Positions 1-5,727 of a stretch of 7,290 bases of DNA are shown here, one piece after another (position 1 is the first letter of the stretch; every line of letters begins with the position of its first letter). Below the pieces are notes generated by a model. That model was not told the origin of the DNA and did no database searches. It was given only the letters and a program-made list of their open reading frames with translations. The stretch lies in the NCBI GenBank assembly GCA_902806215.1, contig CADCVT010000062.1, positions 1 through 7,290 of the forward strand, in the 5' to 3' direction. The stretch comes from an uncultured Solirubrobacteraceae bacterium (GTDB lineage: Bacteria > Actinomycetota > Thermoleophilia > Solirubrobacterales > Solirubrobacteraceae). A program made the position numbers and the translations under genes.

Positions 1-37
1 CACGGTCTCGCCCGGCGCGCTGACCGTCATCAGCTGA
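1..37 (+). CDS. 3' end of an upstream gene (partial, product unknown)
   Basis: Reading from base 2 gives the tail TVSPGALTVIS followed by TGA at 35-37. All eleven codons end in G or C, as expected for coding sequence in this genome. The frame of the next gene over the same bases has several T-ending codons (ggt, gct, cgt, cat), so it is probably not yet coding here. Too little is visible to assign a function. The stop lies against the likely start of the flavoprotein gene, which suggests co-transcription. Confidence 0.4.
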   Translation, partial: TVSPGALTVIS

Positions 38-1218
38 TTCACACCGACGTCGTGATCATCGGCGCGGGCGCCGCCGGCCTCATGTGCGCCCTGACCGCCG
101 CTTCGCGCGGCCGGCGCGTGCTGCTCCTCGAGCACGCCAACAAGCCCGGCAAGAAGATCCTCATGTCGGGCGGCGGCCGCTGCAACTTCACGAACATGTG
201 GACGGACCCGGTCAACTTCTCCTCGGAGAGCGAGAACCCGCACTTCTGCAAGTCCGCCCTGGCGCGCTACACGCCGTGGGACTTCGTCGCGGTGGTCAGC
301 AAGCACGGCGTGCCCTACCACGAGAAGAAGCTCGGGCAGCTCTTCTGCGACAACCGGGCCAAGGACATCCTCGCCATGCTCCTGGCGGAGTGCGAGCAGG
401 CCGGCGTCGAGCTGCACCTCAAGACCGCGGTGCACGAGATCGAGAAGGCCGGGGACGGCTACGCGCTGCGCACCGACCTCGGCGCGGTCGCCGCGACGTC
501 GGTCGTGGTCGCGACCGGCGGCCTGTCGATCCCGACGATGGGCGCCACCGGCTTCGGGTACGACATCGCCCGCCAGTTCGGCCACGCCGTGCTGCCCACC
601 CGCGCCGGCCTGGTGCCGTTCATCATCACCGACCAGCTCAAGGACCTGTGCACCGAGCTGTCCGGGACGTCGGTGGACTGCGTGGCCAGCTGCAACGGCC
701 AGGGCTTTCGCGAGAACCTCCTGTTCACCCACCGCGGGCTCAGCGGCCCGGCCATCCTCCAGATCTCCTCGTTCTGGCGCCTCGGCGACGCGGTGCAGGT
801 CGACCTGGTGCCCGACCGCGACGCGCTCGAGTGGCTGCGGGGCCGGCAGGCAGCGCGCCCCGACAGCGAGCTGAAGACCGTGCTCGGCGAGGTCTTCACC
901 AAGAAGATGGCGACGCTCGTGGGCGAGCGCTGGTTCGCGTCCAGGCCGATGAAGCAGTACACCCCGGCCGAGCTGCGCGACGTCGCCGCCCGGCTCCACG
1001 CGTGGCGGGTCGTCCCGGCCGGCACCGAGGGCTACCGCACCGCCGAGGTCACGCTGGGCGGCGTCGACACGCGCGAGGTGTCGCCCAAGACCATGGAGTC
1101 GCGCAAGAGCCCCGGCCTGTACTTCATCGGCGAGGTGCTGGACATCACCGGCCACCTCGGCGGCTTCAACTTCCAGTGGGCCTGGGCGTCGGGCTACGCG
1201 GCCGCGCAGGTCGTCTGA
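34..1218 (+). CDS. YhiN/BaiN-type FAD-dependent oxidoreductase (HI0933 family)
   Basis: A flavoprotein of the HI0933/YhiN/BaiN family. Members bind FAD in a Rossmann fold. A few are linked to bile-acid dehydroxylation (BaiN), but most have no known substrate, so the role here is unknown. Numbered from base 34 (394 residues), it shows the dinucleotide-binding loop GAGAAGL at about 10-16, the family signature SGGGRCNFTN at about 45-54, a second flavin motif ATGG at about 160-163, and the C-terminal FAD-contact stretch with GHLGGFNFQWAWASG. Length is close to the usual ~400. The start is uncertain. The first conventional start is GTG at 52, but it begins at IIGAG and cuts into the first beta strand (DVVIIGAG). 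CTG at 34 gives MIHTDVVIIGAGAAG, the usual family N-terminus, and overlaps the preceding TGA as CTGA. There is no clear ribosome-binding site for either. The gene ends in tandem TGATGA. Family assignment is firm; start and function are not. Confidence 0.9.
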   Translation: MIHTDVVIIGAGAAGLMCALTAASRGRRVLLLEHANKPGKKILMSGGGRCNFTNMWTDPVNFSSESENPHFCKSALARYTPWDFVAVVSKHGVPYHEKKLGQLFCDNRAKDILAMLLAECEQAGVELHLKTAVHEIEKAGDGYALRTDLGAVAATSVVVATGGLSIPTMGATGFGYDIARQFGHAVLPTRAGLVPFIITDQLKDLCTELSGTSVDCVASCNGQGFRENLLFTHRGLSGPAILQISSFWRLGDAVQVDLVPDRDALEWLRGRQAARPDSELKTVLGEVFTKKMATLVGERWFASRPMKQYTPAELRDVAARLHAWRVVPAGTEGYRTAEVTLGGVDTREVSPKTMESRKSPGLYFIGEVLDITGHLGGFNFQWAWASGYAAAQVV

Positions 1219-1251
1219 TGAGTTTCCGCGCCGTCCGCCGTCACACGCACC

Positions 1252-2217
1252 ATGACCTCCATCACCGACGATCTCCAACTGCTCGACGAGCAGGCCTTCG
1301 GCGCCCGCGTCGAGCCGCACCGCCGCGAGCTGCACGTCCACTGCTACCGCCTGCTCGGCTCGTTCGAGGAGGCCGAGGACCTCGTCCAGGAGGCGTTCCT
1401 GCGCGCGTGGCGCCGGCGCGAGACCTACGAGGGCCGCGCGTCCCTGCGCGCGTGGCTGTACCGGATCGCGACGAACGCCTGCCTCGACGCGCTCGACAAG
1501 CGCCCCCGGCAGCCGGCCGCGAGCGGCGAGATCCTCTGGCTCCAGCCGTACCCCGACGAGCTGCTCGAGCAGCTGCCCGACCGGCGGGAGGGCCCGGAGG
1601 GCGTCGCGCTCGCCAAGGAGACCATCGAGCTCGCCTTCATCACCGCGATCCAGCACCTCGCGCCGCTGCCGCGGGCGGTGCTCGTGCTGCGCGACGTCCT
1701 CGGCTGCTCGGCGAAGGAGACCGCCCGGCTGCTCGAGACGACCGAGGCCTCGGTCAACGCCGCGCTGCAGCGCGCGCGGGCCGGGCTGCGCGAGCAGCTG
1801 CCCGCCGAGCGCGAGGCCTGGCGGCCGGACGCCGAGCCCACCGCTGCCGAGCGCGAGCTGCTCGCGCGGTACGTCGAGCTCAGCGAGCGTGCCGACGCGG
1901 AGGGCTTCGCCGCGCTCATGCACGACGACGTCCGGTTCTCGATGCCGCCGCACCCCGGCGTGTGGGATGGCCGCGACACGGTCATCCAGGGCTGGATCGA
2001 AGGCGGCTTCGGATCCGAGTCGTTCGGCAGCATGCGGTGCCGGGTGACCCACGCCAACGGCCAGCCTGCGGTCGCCTGTTACGTCCGCAAGCCCGGCGAC
2101 GACGCGTACCGGCCGCTGGCGATCGACGTCCTGCGGGTGCAGGACGGGCTCGTCGCCGAGATCGTCACGTTCGACGGCGGGATGTTCGAGCGGTTCGATC
2201 TGCCGGCAACGCTCTAG
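1252..2217 (+). CDS. ECF RNA polymerase sigma factor with C-terminal SnoaL-like domain (SigG/TIGR02960-like)
   Basis: A 321-residue extracytoplasmic-function sigma factor that should direct RNA polymerase to a specific promoter set. Region 2 spans about 22-85, with EEAEDLVQEAFLRAWRR (39-55) and the WLYRIATNACLD helix (68-79). Region 4 spans about 115-180, with a helix-turn-helix LGCSAKETARLLETTEASV (150-168). Between them is WLQPYPDELL (96-105), which I recall as typical of the SigG-like TIGR02960 group (ECF56-like). Residues about 198-321 form a SnoaL-like domain, giving a protein longer than a simple ECF factor (~180-200). In such fused families the extra domain is thought to control activity in cis, and no anti-sigma gene is visible nearby. 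ATG 1252 is the only start: the frame upstream has no ATG, GTG or TTG before the tandem TGATGA. There is no good Shine-Dalgarno. It lies 33 bases after the flavoprotein gene, so co-transcription is possible. A relation to SigJ-like (ECF41) factors is the main alternative. Confidence 0.9.
   Translation: MTSITDDLQLLDEQAFGARVEPHRRELHVHCYRLLGSFEEAEDLVQEAFLRAWRRRETYEGRASLRAWLYRIATNACLDALDKRPRQPAASGEILWLQPYPDELLEQLPDRREGPEGVALAKETIELAFITAIQHLAPLPRAVLVLRDVLGCSAKETARLLETTEASVNAALQRARAGLREQLPAEREAWRPDAEPTAAERELLARYVELSERADAEGFAALMHDDVRFSMPPHPGVWDGRDTVIQGWIEGGFGSESFGSMRCRVTHANGQPAVACYVRKPGDDAYRPLAIDVLRVQDGLVAEIVTFDGGMFERFDLPATL
2214..2217. other. Convergent stop codons sharing one CTAG palindrome
   Basis: The + strand sigma-factor gene stops at TAG 2215-2217 and the - strand PLP-enzyme gene stops at TAG read from 2216 to 2214. 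The two coding regions therefore overlap tail to tail by three to four bases inside CTAG. There is no room for a dedicated terminator, and neither flank has a stem followed by a T run. Confidence 0.85.
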
Positions 2218-3260
2218 CGACGGCCGTCGACGGGCCAGCGCTCGGTGCTGCCGTCCTCGGCGACGACGGTGAGCGCCGGGTGCAGGTTGACGGTCGGGTC
2301 GACGTGGGCGGGGACGAGCAGGACGACGTCTCCGACCTTCAGGTCGAGGTCGGTGGTGCCGGTCGCGTGCTCGTCGGCGAGGCTCGTGAACGCGATCCCC
2401 TCGGCCTGCGGCAGACCGTACTCGCGGCTGAGCGCCTTGAGGCCCGCGTCGAGCACGACGCGGTCGCCCTGGCGGCTGACGACGGTCGAGCGGCAGAAGA
2501 GCGCCTGCTCGAACGGCAGGCCGAGCGTCGCGTAGCTCGCGTCCATGAGGACGTAGGAGCCGGCCTGGACCTCGTCGAGCACGCCGGCCTCGGCGGCGAG
2601 GTCGTACGTGCCGGTGCCGCCGCCGCTCACGAGCTCGACCGCGATCCCAGCGTCCTCCAGTCGCGAGCGCTCGTTGCTGAGGATCCCTGCCGCGGCGGCG
2701 ACGTGGCCGGCCCGCTCCTCGCGATCGGCCTTCAGGACGGCGTGGCCCTCGTAGCCCTGGAGCCCGCGGAAGCGGAGGTTGCCGCGGGTGGCGGCGAGCG
2801 TCGGGAGCAGGCCGCTGCCCGGCTCGAGCCCACTGCGGTCCTGGCCGACGTTGATCTCGACGAGGACGTCGAAGCGCTCGCCGGTCGCGTCGAGCAGCTC
2901 GAGATGGCGGACGTCGTCGACGCAGACGGTGATGCGGGCGTGGCGCGCGGCGTTGACGAGCCAGCCGAGCGCGCGCGGGTCGGCGACCTGGTTGGCGACG
3001 AGGACGTCCTCGAAGCCGGACGCCGCGAGCACCTCCGCCTCCCACGCGGTCGCGCAGGTGACGCCGACCGTGCTCCCGGCGGCGATCTGATGGCGCATGA
3101 GCTCGGTGCACTTGTGCGCCTTGAAGTGCGGGCGCAGCTTGGCCTTCGTGCCGGCGAAGAAGCCCGCAGCGGCGGCGATGTTGCGCTCCATGGCGGCGCC
3201 GTCGACGACGAGCGCGGGCGTCGCGACCCCCGCGGTCGCCTCGATCAGCGCTTCGCGCAC
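2214..3260 (-). CDS. DSD1-family PLP enzyme, D-threonine aldolase-like
   Basis: A 348-residue fold-type III PLP enzyme with an alanine-racemase-like N-terminal barrel and a C-terminal beta domain, as in D-threonine aldolase and D-serine dehydratase. These act on D-beta-hydroxy amino acids: aldolases split D-threonine to glycine and acetaldehyde, dehydratases turn D-serine into pyruvate and ammonia. The PLP-lysine motif RPHFKAHK is at 43-50 (Lys47 by family analogy). The phosphate-binding region includes SGGGTGTYD. The metal site near the C-terminus reads PAHVDPTVNLH, giving His319-x-Asp321. His-x-Asp is the D-threonine aldolase form, whereas D-serine dehydratases use His-x-Cys, so aldolase is favoured. 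GTG at 3260 is chosen because homology begins soon after it (TPALVVD at 14-20). The same frame is open far upstream, but only as a shadow of the glycosidase gene. It overlaps that gene by 16 bases and has no clear Shine-Dalgarno, so translational coupling is likely. The exact substrate is not shown. Confidence 0.85.
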   Translation of the reverse strand: MREALIEATAGVATPALVVDGAAMERNIAAAAGFFAGTKAKLRPHFKAHKCTELMRHQIAAGSTVGVTCATAWEAEVLAASGFEDVLVANQVADPRALGWLVNAARHARITVCVDDVRHLELLDATGERFDVLVEINVGQDRSGLEPGSGLLPTLAATRGNLRFRGLQGYEGHAVLKADREERAGHVAAAAGILSNERSRLEDAGIAVELVSGGGTGTYDLAAEAGVLDEVQAGSYVLMDASYATLGLPFEQALFCRSTVVSRQGDRVVLDAGLKALSREYGLPQAEGIAFTSLADEHATGTTDLDLKVGDVVLLVPAHVDPTVNLHPALTVVAEDGSTERWPVDGRR

Positions 3261-5020
3261 GTCCGGTAGATCCGTCGCTCGCTGAAGCGGCGCCCGTCGC
3301 GGGCGATCGCGGTGATGGTCACGACGACGCGGCCGGGCGGGCGGCCGCGCGCGTCGACGACGAACCGGCGCAGCACGCCGCGGCGGCGGCGGCGCCGGAC
3401 GGTCGCGTTCTGCGCGCGGATGCGCACCGAGCGCAGCGCGACGCGGCGCGGGACGCGCAGGTTGACCGTGATGAGCCGGCGGCTTCGGCACGAGCGCTGC
3501 CGGCGGCCCGCGGACGACGACGACGGCGCTGTCCCCGGCTTGCCGCTCATCTCGTACGCGCCGCGCCCCGCGCAGCCGGTGACGATCCAGCCGCCAGGGA
3601 CGCGACGCGGCGACAGGCTTGAGACGTTCCGGGCGGCGAGCTCGGGCTCGGCGTCGCCGGGAACCCAGACCTCGACTCCGCACGTTCCCTCGCCGCGCCG
3701 GCCCGCCACCGAGAACGTCGCGCCCGAGGAGCGAAGCGACGTGATGCGCCCGGGAGCGAAACGTGGATACGCCCTCGACAACACCGCCGTGAACGTCGTG
3801 TTCAGCCCAAGCGGCTTGTCGCCCGGGCACTGCAGACGGTTGAGCGCGCCCGCGGCGCCGCTGTAGCCGACCGTGTGCGGGTCGCCGCACGCCTGCTTCC
3901 ACACCCAGAACGCGCCGCCGATCGCCGCGCGGTCCTCCTCGCGCGCGTAGCGCTCGAGCCTCGGCAGCTCCTTCGACGGCTCGCCGAACCAGCCCCACTC
4001 GCCCGACCACAACGGCGCGCCGTACATCGCGGCGACCCGCTCCGCGTTGGCGAAGCCGCGCTCGATCGACACGCTGCTGACCCCGAGCTTCTGGTCGACG
4101 GTGATCGACTCGGCGTAGAGGTGCGGCGCGAACACGATGCCGGGATCGCTCGTGAAGCCGGGCGGCGGGGTCGCGTCGTCGCCGAAGCCCGACCACAGCA
4201 CGCTCGGCTCGAAGTACACCGGGTGGGCGAATCCGCCCCCGGACTGCTCGCCCGCGCGGATCGCGTCGATCGCGGCCCCGTAGAAGCGCCCGAGCGCCGC
4301 GCTCTGGTCGGGCCCGATGAGGTAGCCCGGGTGCGGCTCGTTGAACAGGTCGAACCCGGCCACGCGCTCGTCGCCGGCGAAGGCCCGCGCGATCCGCCCC
4401 CACGTCGCGACGAGCTCGGACTGGATGCCCTCGCGGTCGAGGTAGAAGCTCTGGAACGCCTGCGCGACCGCCGGCGAGAGCTCGCGCGTGTCGGCGGCGC
4501 GGCAGGTCGACTGCCCGTCGGTGAGGGTCGCCCACTCCGGCGCCCCGTCCCAGCCGACCGCGGGCCCGAACCCGGGCGGGCACGTCGTGCCGGCAGGCGT
4601 CGCGATGAACTTGCCCCACGCGTCCTGGTGCATGTCGATGACCGTGTAGAGCCCGTGAGCGGCCGCGGCGTCGACCGCCGTGCGCACCCGGCGCAGGTAC
4701 GCGTCGTCGAACGCACCGCGCGCGGGCTGCCACGCCGACCAGTTCGTCACGAGCCGGACGACGTTGAACCCGAGCCGCGCGATCTGGGCGAAGTCCTCGT
4801 CGGTCAGCGGGAACGTCGTGCGCTGCTTCGGGTCGGCCTGGAAGTAGTCGCCGAGCTGGTTGACGTTGATCCCGCGCAGCAGCACCTCACGGCCCTGGGC
4901 GTCGACGATGGCCGGGTCGTCACCGCGCTCGACGGTCAGGCGCGGCAGCTGCGCGTGCGCGGGAGCGGCCGCGAGGAGGGTCAGGCAGAGGAGGGCTGCG
5001 GCTGCGGCGCTTCGACGCAT
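3245..5020 (-). CDS. Secreted GH5 glycosidase, endoglycoceramidase-like, with Arg-rich C-terminal module
   Basis: A 591-residue secreted glycoside hydrolase. The signal peptide is 1-23 (MRRS start, hydrophobic core, AHA before the cut). The GH5 (beta/alpha)8 barrel covers about 30-415: LRGINVNQLG (48-57), VIDMHQD (127-133), GAPEWAT (159-165), FDLFNEP (223-229) with acid/base Glu228, FAPHLY (297-302) and SGEWGW (339-344) with likely nucleophile Glu341. The MHQD...GAPEWA pattern is typical of endoglycoceramidases, which release the glycan from glycosylceramides; a related glycolipid or beta-glycoside is possible. A beta domain follows at about 416-492, then a Ser-rich linker, then an 81-residue tail (511-591) with 27 arginines. 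The mature protein has eight cysteines (147, 173, 378, 398, 447, 483, 511, 588), which fall into four neighbouring pairs, suggesting disulfides. The start ATG has a weak AGGG upstream and overlaps the PAP2 gene by 40 bases. Family is firm; substrate is inferred. Confidence 0.9.
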   Translation of the reverse strand: MRRSAAAAALLCLTLLAAAPAHAQLPRLTVERGDDPAIVDAQGREVLLRGINVNQLGDYFQADPKQRTTFPLTDEDFAQIARLGFNVVRLVTNWSAWQPARGAFDDAYLRRVRTAVDAAAAHGLYTVIDMHQDAWGKFIATPAGTTCPPGFGPAVGWDGAPEWATLTDGQSTCRAADTRELSPAVAQAFQSFYLDREGIQSELVATWGRIARAFAGDERVAGFDLFNEPHPGYLIGPDQSAALGRFYGAAIDAIRAGEQSGGGFAHPVYFEPSVLWSGFGDDATPPPGFTSDPGIVFAPHLYAESITVDQKLGVSSVSIERGFANAERVAAMYGAPLWSGEWGWFGEPSKELPRLERYAREEDRAAIGGAFWVWKQACGDPHTVGYSGAAGALNRLQCPGDKPLGLNTTFTAVLSRAYPRFAPGRITSLRSSGATFSVAGRRGEGTCGVEVWVPGDAEPELAARNVSSLSPRRVPGGWIVTGCAGRGAYEMSGKPGTAPSSSSAGRRQRSCRSRRLITVNLRVPRRVALRSVRIRAQNATVRRRRRRGVLRRFVVDARGRPPGRVVVTITAIARDGRRFSERRIYRTCAKR

Positions 5021-5562
5021 CGCGCGAACCCTATGCGCCGTGCGAGCAGCGCGATGCAGACCCCGATGGCGGTACCGAGCAGCGCCCCGCAGAGGACGTC
5101 GATCGTGAAGTGCACGCCGAGGTAGATGCGGCTGAACCCGACGAGCGCGGCCAGCGCGAACGCAGGCACGCGGAAGCGCGGCATGAGCACGGCGACCACC
5201 GCCGCCGCGGCGAACGACGTCGTCGCGTGGCCCGAGGGGAACGACGGCGACGCGGGGAGCTCGACCGCCGCGTGGAGCCGCCCGGGGTCGTCGTGCGGCG
5301 GGCGCGGCCGGTCAACGGCCTGCTTGATCGCGCCCGACGCGACGTCGCCGGTGACGAACGCCGCCGTCACCAGGGCCGCCGTCACCGGCAGCACGCGGCG
5401 GTATGCGTCGCGGCAGAGCGCGGCGAGGACGAACAGCGGGCCTTTGACCCACCACGCCGAGACGAGCACGAAGAACGCCGTGGCCGGCGCCGAGCGCAGG
5501 TTCGAGGCGGCGTCCATGACGTCGCGGTCCAGCAGCACGAGCTGTTCGATGAAGGCCTGCAT
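4981..5562 (-). CDS. PAP2-family membrane phosphatase
   Basis: A 193-residue integral membrane phosphatase of the PAP2 superfamily. Relatives dephosphorylate phosphatidic acid, diacylglycerol pyrophosphate, polyprenyl pyrophosphates or phosphatidylglycerol phosphate at the outer membrane face. All three catalytic motifs are intact: K-x6-RP at Lys80-Pro88 (KQAVDRPRP), PSGH at 109-112, and SR-x5-H-x3-D at Ser144-Asp155, with His112 and His151 as expected catalytic histidines. Hydrophobic segments lie at about 28-50, 57-75, 115-128, 133-143 and 156-174. ATG 5562 is preferred over TTG 5577 because GGAGAG sits 7 bases upstream of it. It is the first gene of the probable three-gene minus-strand operon, and the divergent lipid kinase gene lies across its promoter, which favours a lipid phosphate substrate. 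The substrate cannot be read from sequence. Confidence 0.92.
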   Translation of the reverse strand: MQAFIEQLVLLDRDVMDAASNLRSAPATAFFVLVSAWWVKGPLFVLAALCRDAYRRVLPVTAALVTAAFVTGDVASGAIKQAVDRPRPPHDDPGRLHAAVELPASPSFPSGHATTSFAAAAVVAVLMPRFRVPAFALAALVGFSRIYLGVHFTIDVLCGALLGTAIGVCIALLARRIGFARCVEAPQPQPSSA

Positions 5563-5569
5563 CCCCTGT

Positions 5570-5575
5570 CTCTCC
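5570..5575 (-). promoter_or_regulatory. Shine-Dalgarno of the PAP2 gene
   Basis: On the minus strand GGAGAG lies 7 bases before ATG 5562. This decides the start in favour of that ATG; the TTG at 5577 lies immediately before the site and would have no ribosome-binding site of its own. Confidence 0.7.
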
Positions 5576-5617
5576 AACGGGCGCTACCCGTCGGACTTGC
5601 GGCCAGAAACCGGTGCG

Positions 5618-5631
5618 GTTGCCCGCGCAAC
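5618..5631. repeat. Perfect inverted repeat GTTGC-N4-GCAAC, copy 1 (candidate operator)
   Basis: GTTGC (5618-5622) and GCAAC (5627-5631) flank CCGC. This 14-base dyad has the size of a site for a dimeric helix-turn-helix regulator. An identical pair of arms recurs 22 bases downstream. GCAACG at 5627-5632 also pairs with CGTTGC at 5639-5644, joining the two copies into a larger dyad. Confidence 0.6.
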
Positions 5632-5639
5632 GTTCGACC

Positions 5640-5653
5640 GTTGCGTGTGCAAC
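5640..5653. repeat. Perfect inverted repeat GTTGC-N4-GCAAC, copy 2 (candidate operator)
   Basis: GTTGC (5640-5644) and GCAAC (5649-5653) flank GTGT. Arms and spacing match copy 1 exactly while the spacer differs, as expected when only the arms are contacted by protein. Its right arm also forms GTGCAA-N9-TTGCAC with 5662-5667, which overlaps the candidate -35 of the lipid-kinase gene. Confidence 0.6.
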
Positions 5654-5661
5654 AATATGAC

Positions 5662-5691
5662 TTGCACCAAAGGTCACGACCCAGGTACGGT
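5662..5691 (+). promoter_or_regulatory. Candidate promoter of the lipid-kinase/transporter unit
   Basis: TTGCAC (5662-5667) resembles a -35 and TACGGT (5686-5691) a weak -10, with an 18-base spacer. Transcription would begin near 5698, leaving a leader of about 30 bases that includes the strong ribosome-binding site. The match is only moderate; the position relative to the operators and start is the main support. Confidence 0.3.
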
Positions 5692-5714
5692 CGCGGCAGA
5701 GTAGGACGCTCGAG

Positions 5715-5722
5715 AAGGAGGT
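5715..5722 (+). promoter_or_regulatory. Strong Shine-Dalgarno AAGGAGGT setting a GTG start
   Basis: AAGGAGGT is a full anti-16S complement, and GTG 5728 follows after 5 bases. This fixes the lipid-kinase start at GTG 5728 rather than at ATG 5734, 5740 or 5797. It is the best ribosome-binding site in the window, suggesting efficient translation. Confidence 0.8.
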
Positions 5723-5727
5723 CGGTC

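Larger units (their letters stand above)
5563..5727. promoter_or_regulatory. Divergent intergenic control region between the PAP2 and lipid-kinase genes
   Basis: This 165-base non-coding stretch separates the two diverging transcription units and must hold both promoters. It contains the least GC-rich patch of the window (about 5651-5672) and a dense set of TTGC/GCAA inverted repeats, listed separately. A weak -10-like TATTGT can be read on the minus strand within the AT-rich patch, but I cannot place a convincing -35 for the PAP2 direction. Confidence 0.7.

Noticed and set aside
1218..1260. ATG overlapping the flavoprotein stop (TGATG) as a start for the next gene
   Set aside because: It opens the wrong frame, giving an Arg/His-rich string. 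The sigma factor starts at ATG 1252 in another frame.
2219..2228. Perfect palindrome GACGGCCGTC as a transcription terminator
   Set aside because: It has no loop and no T run, and it lies inside the PLP-enzyme coding region. Such palindromes are common by chance at this GC content.
84..3269. A 1061-codon open frame on the + strand crossing several genes
   Set aside because: Its product is a low-complexity Arg/Ala/Pro/Gly string without motifs, and it lies out of frame over the flavoprotein and sigma genes and antisense to the PLP enzyme, all with clear family signatures. It is a GC-rich shadow.
3261..4733. N-terminal extension of the PLP enzyme to a start at 4733 (839 residues)
   Set aside because: The extension is an out-of-frame reading of the GH5 gene, Arg-rich and motif-free. 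Homology begins only after GTG 3260.
5626..5653. Actinobacterial LexA (SOS) box
   Set aside because: The expected CGAAC-N4-GTTCG is absent; GTTCG occurs once without a properly spaced partner. The dyads here have GTTGC/GCAAC arms.
5594..5667. Short CRISPR-like or mobile-element repeat array
   Set aside because: Repeats are only 5-7 conserved bases with 22-base period and no longer units, no cas genes and no target duplications. Operator sites fit better.
5110..5727. Upstream in-frame extension of the lipid kinase back to 5110
   Set aside because: The extension is Arg-rich antisense of the PAP2 gene, and a strong Shine-Dalgarno at 5715-5722 fixes the start at GTG 5728.
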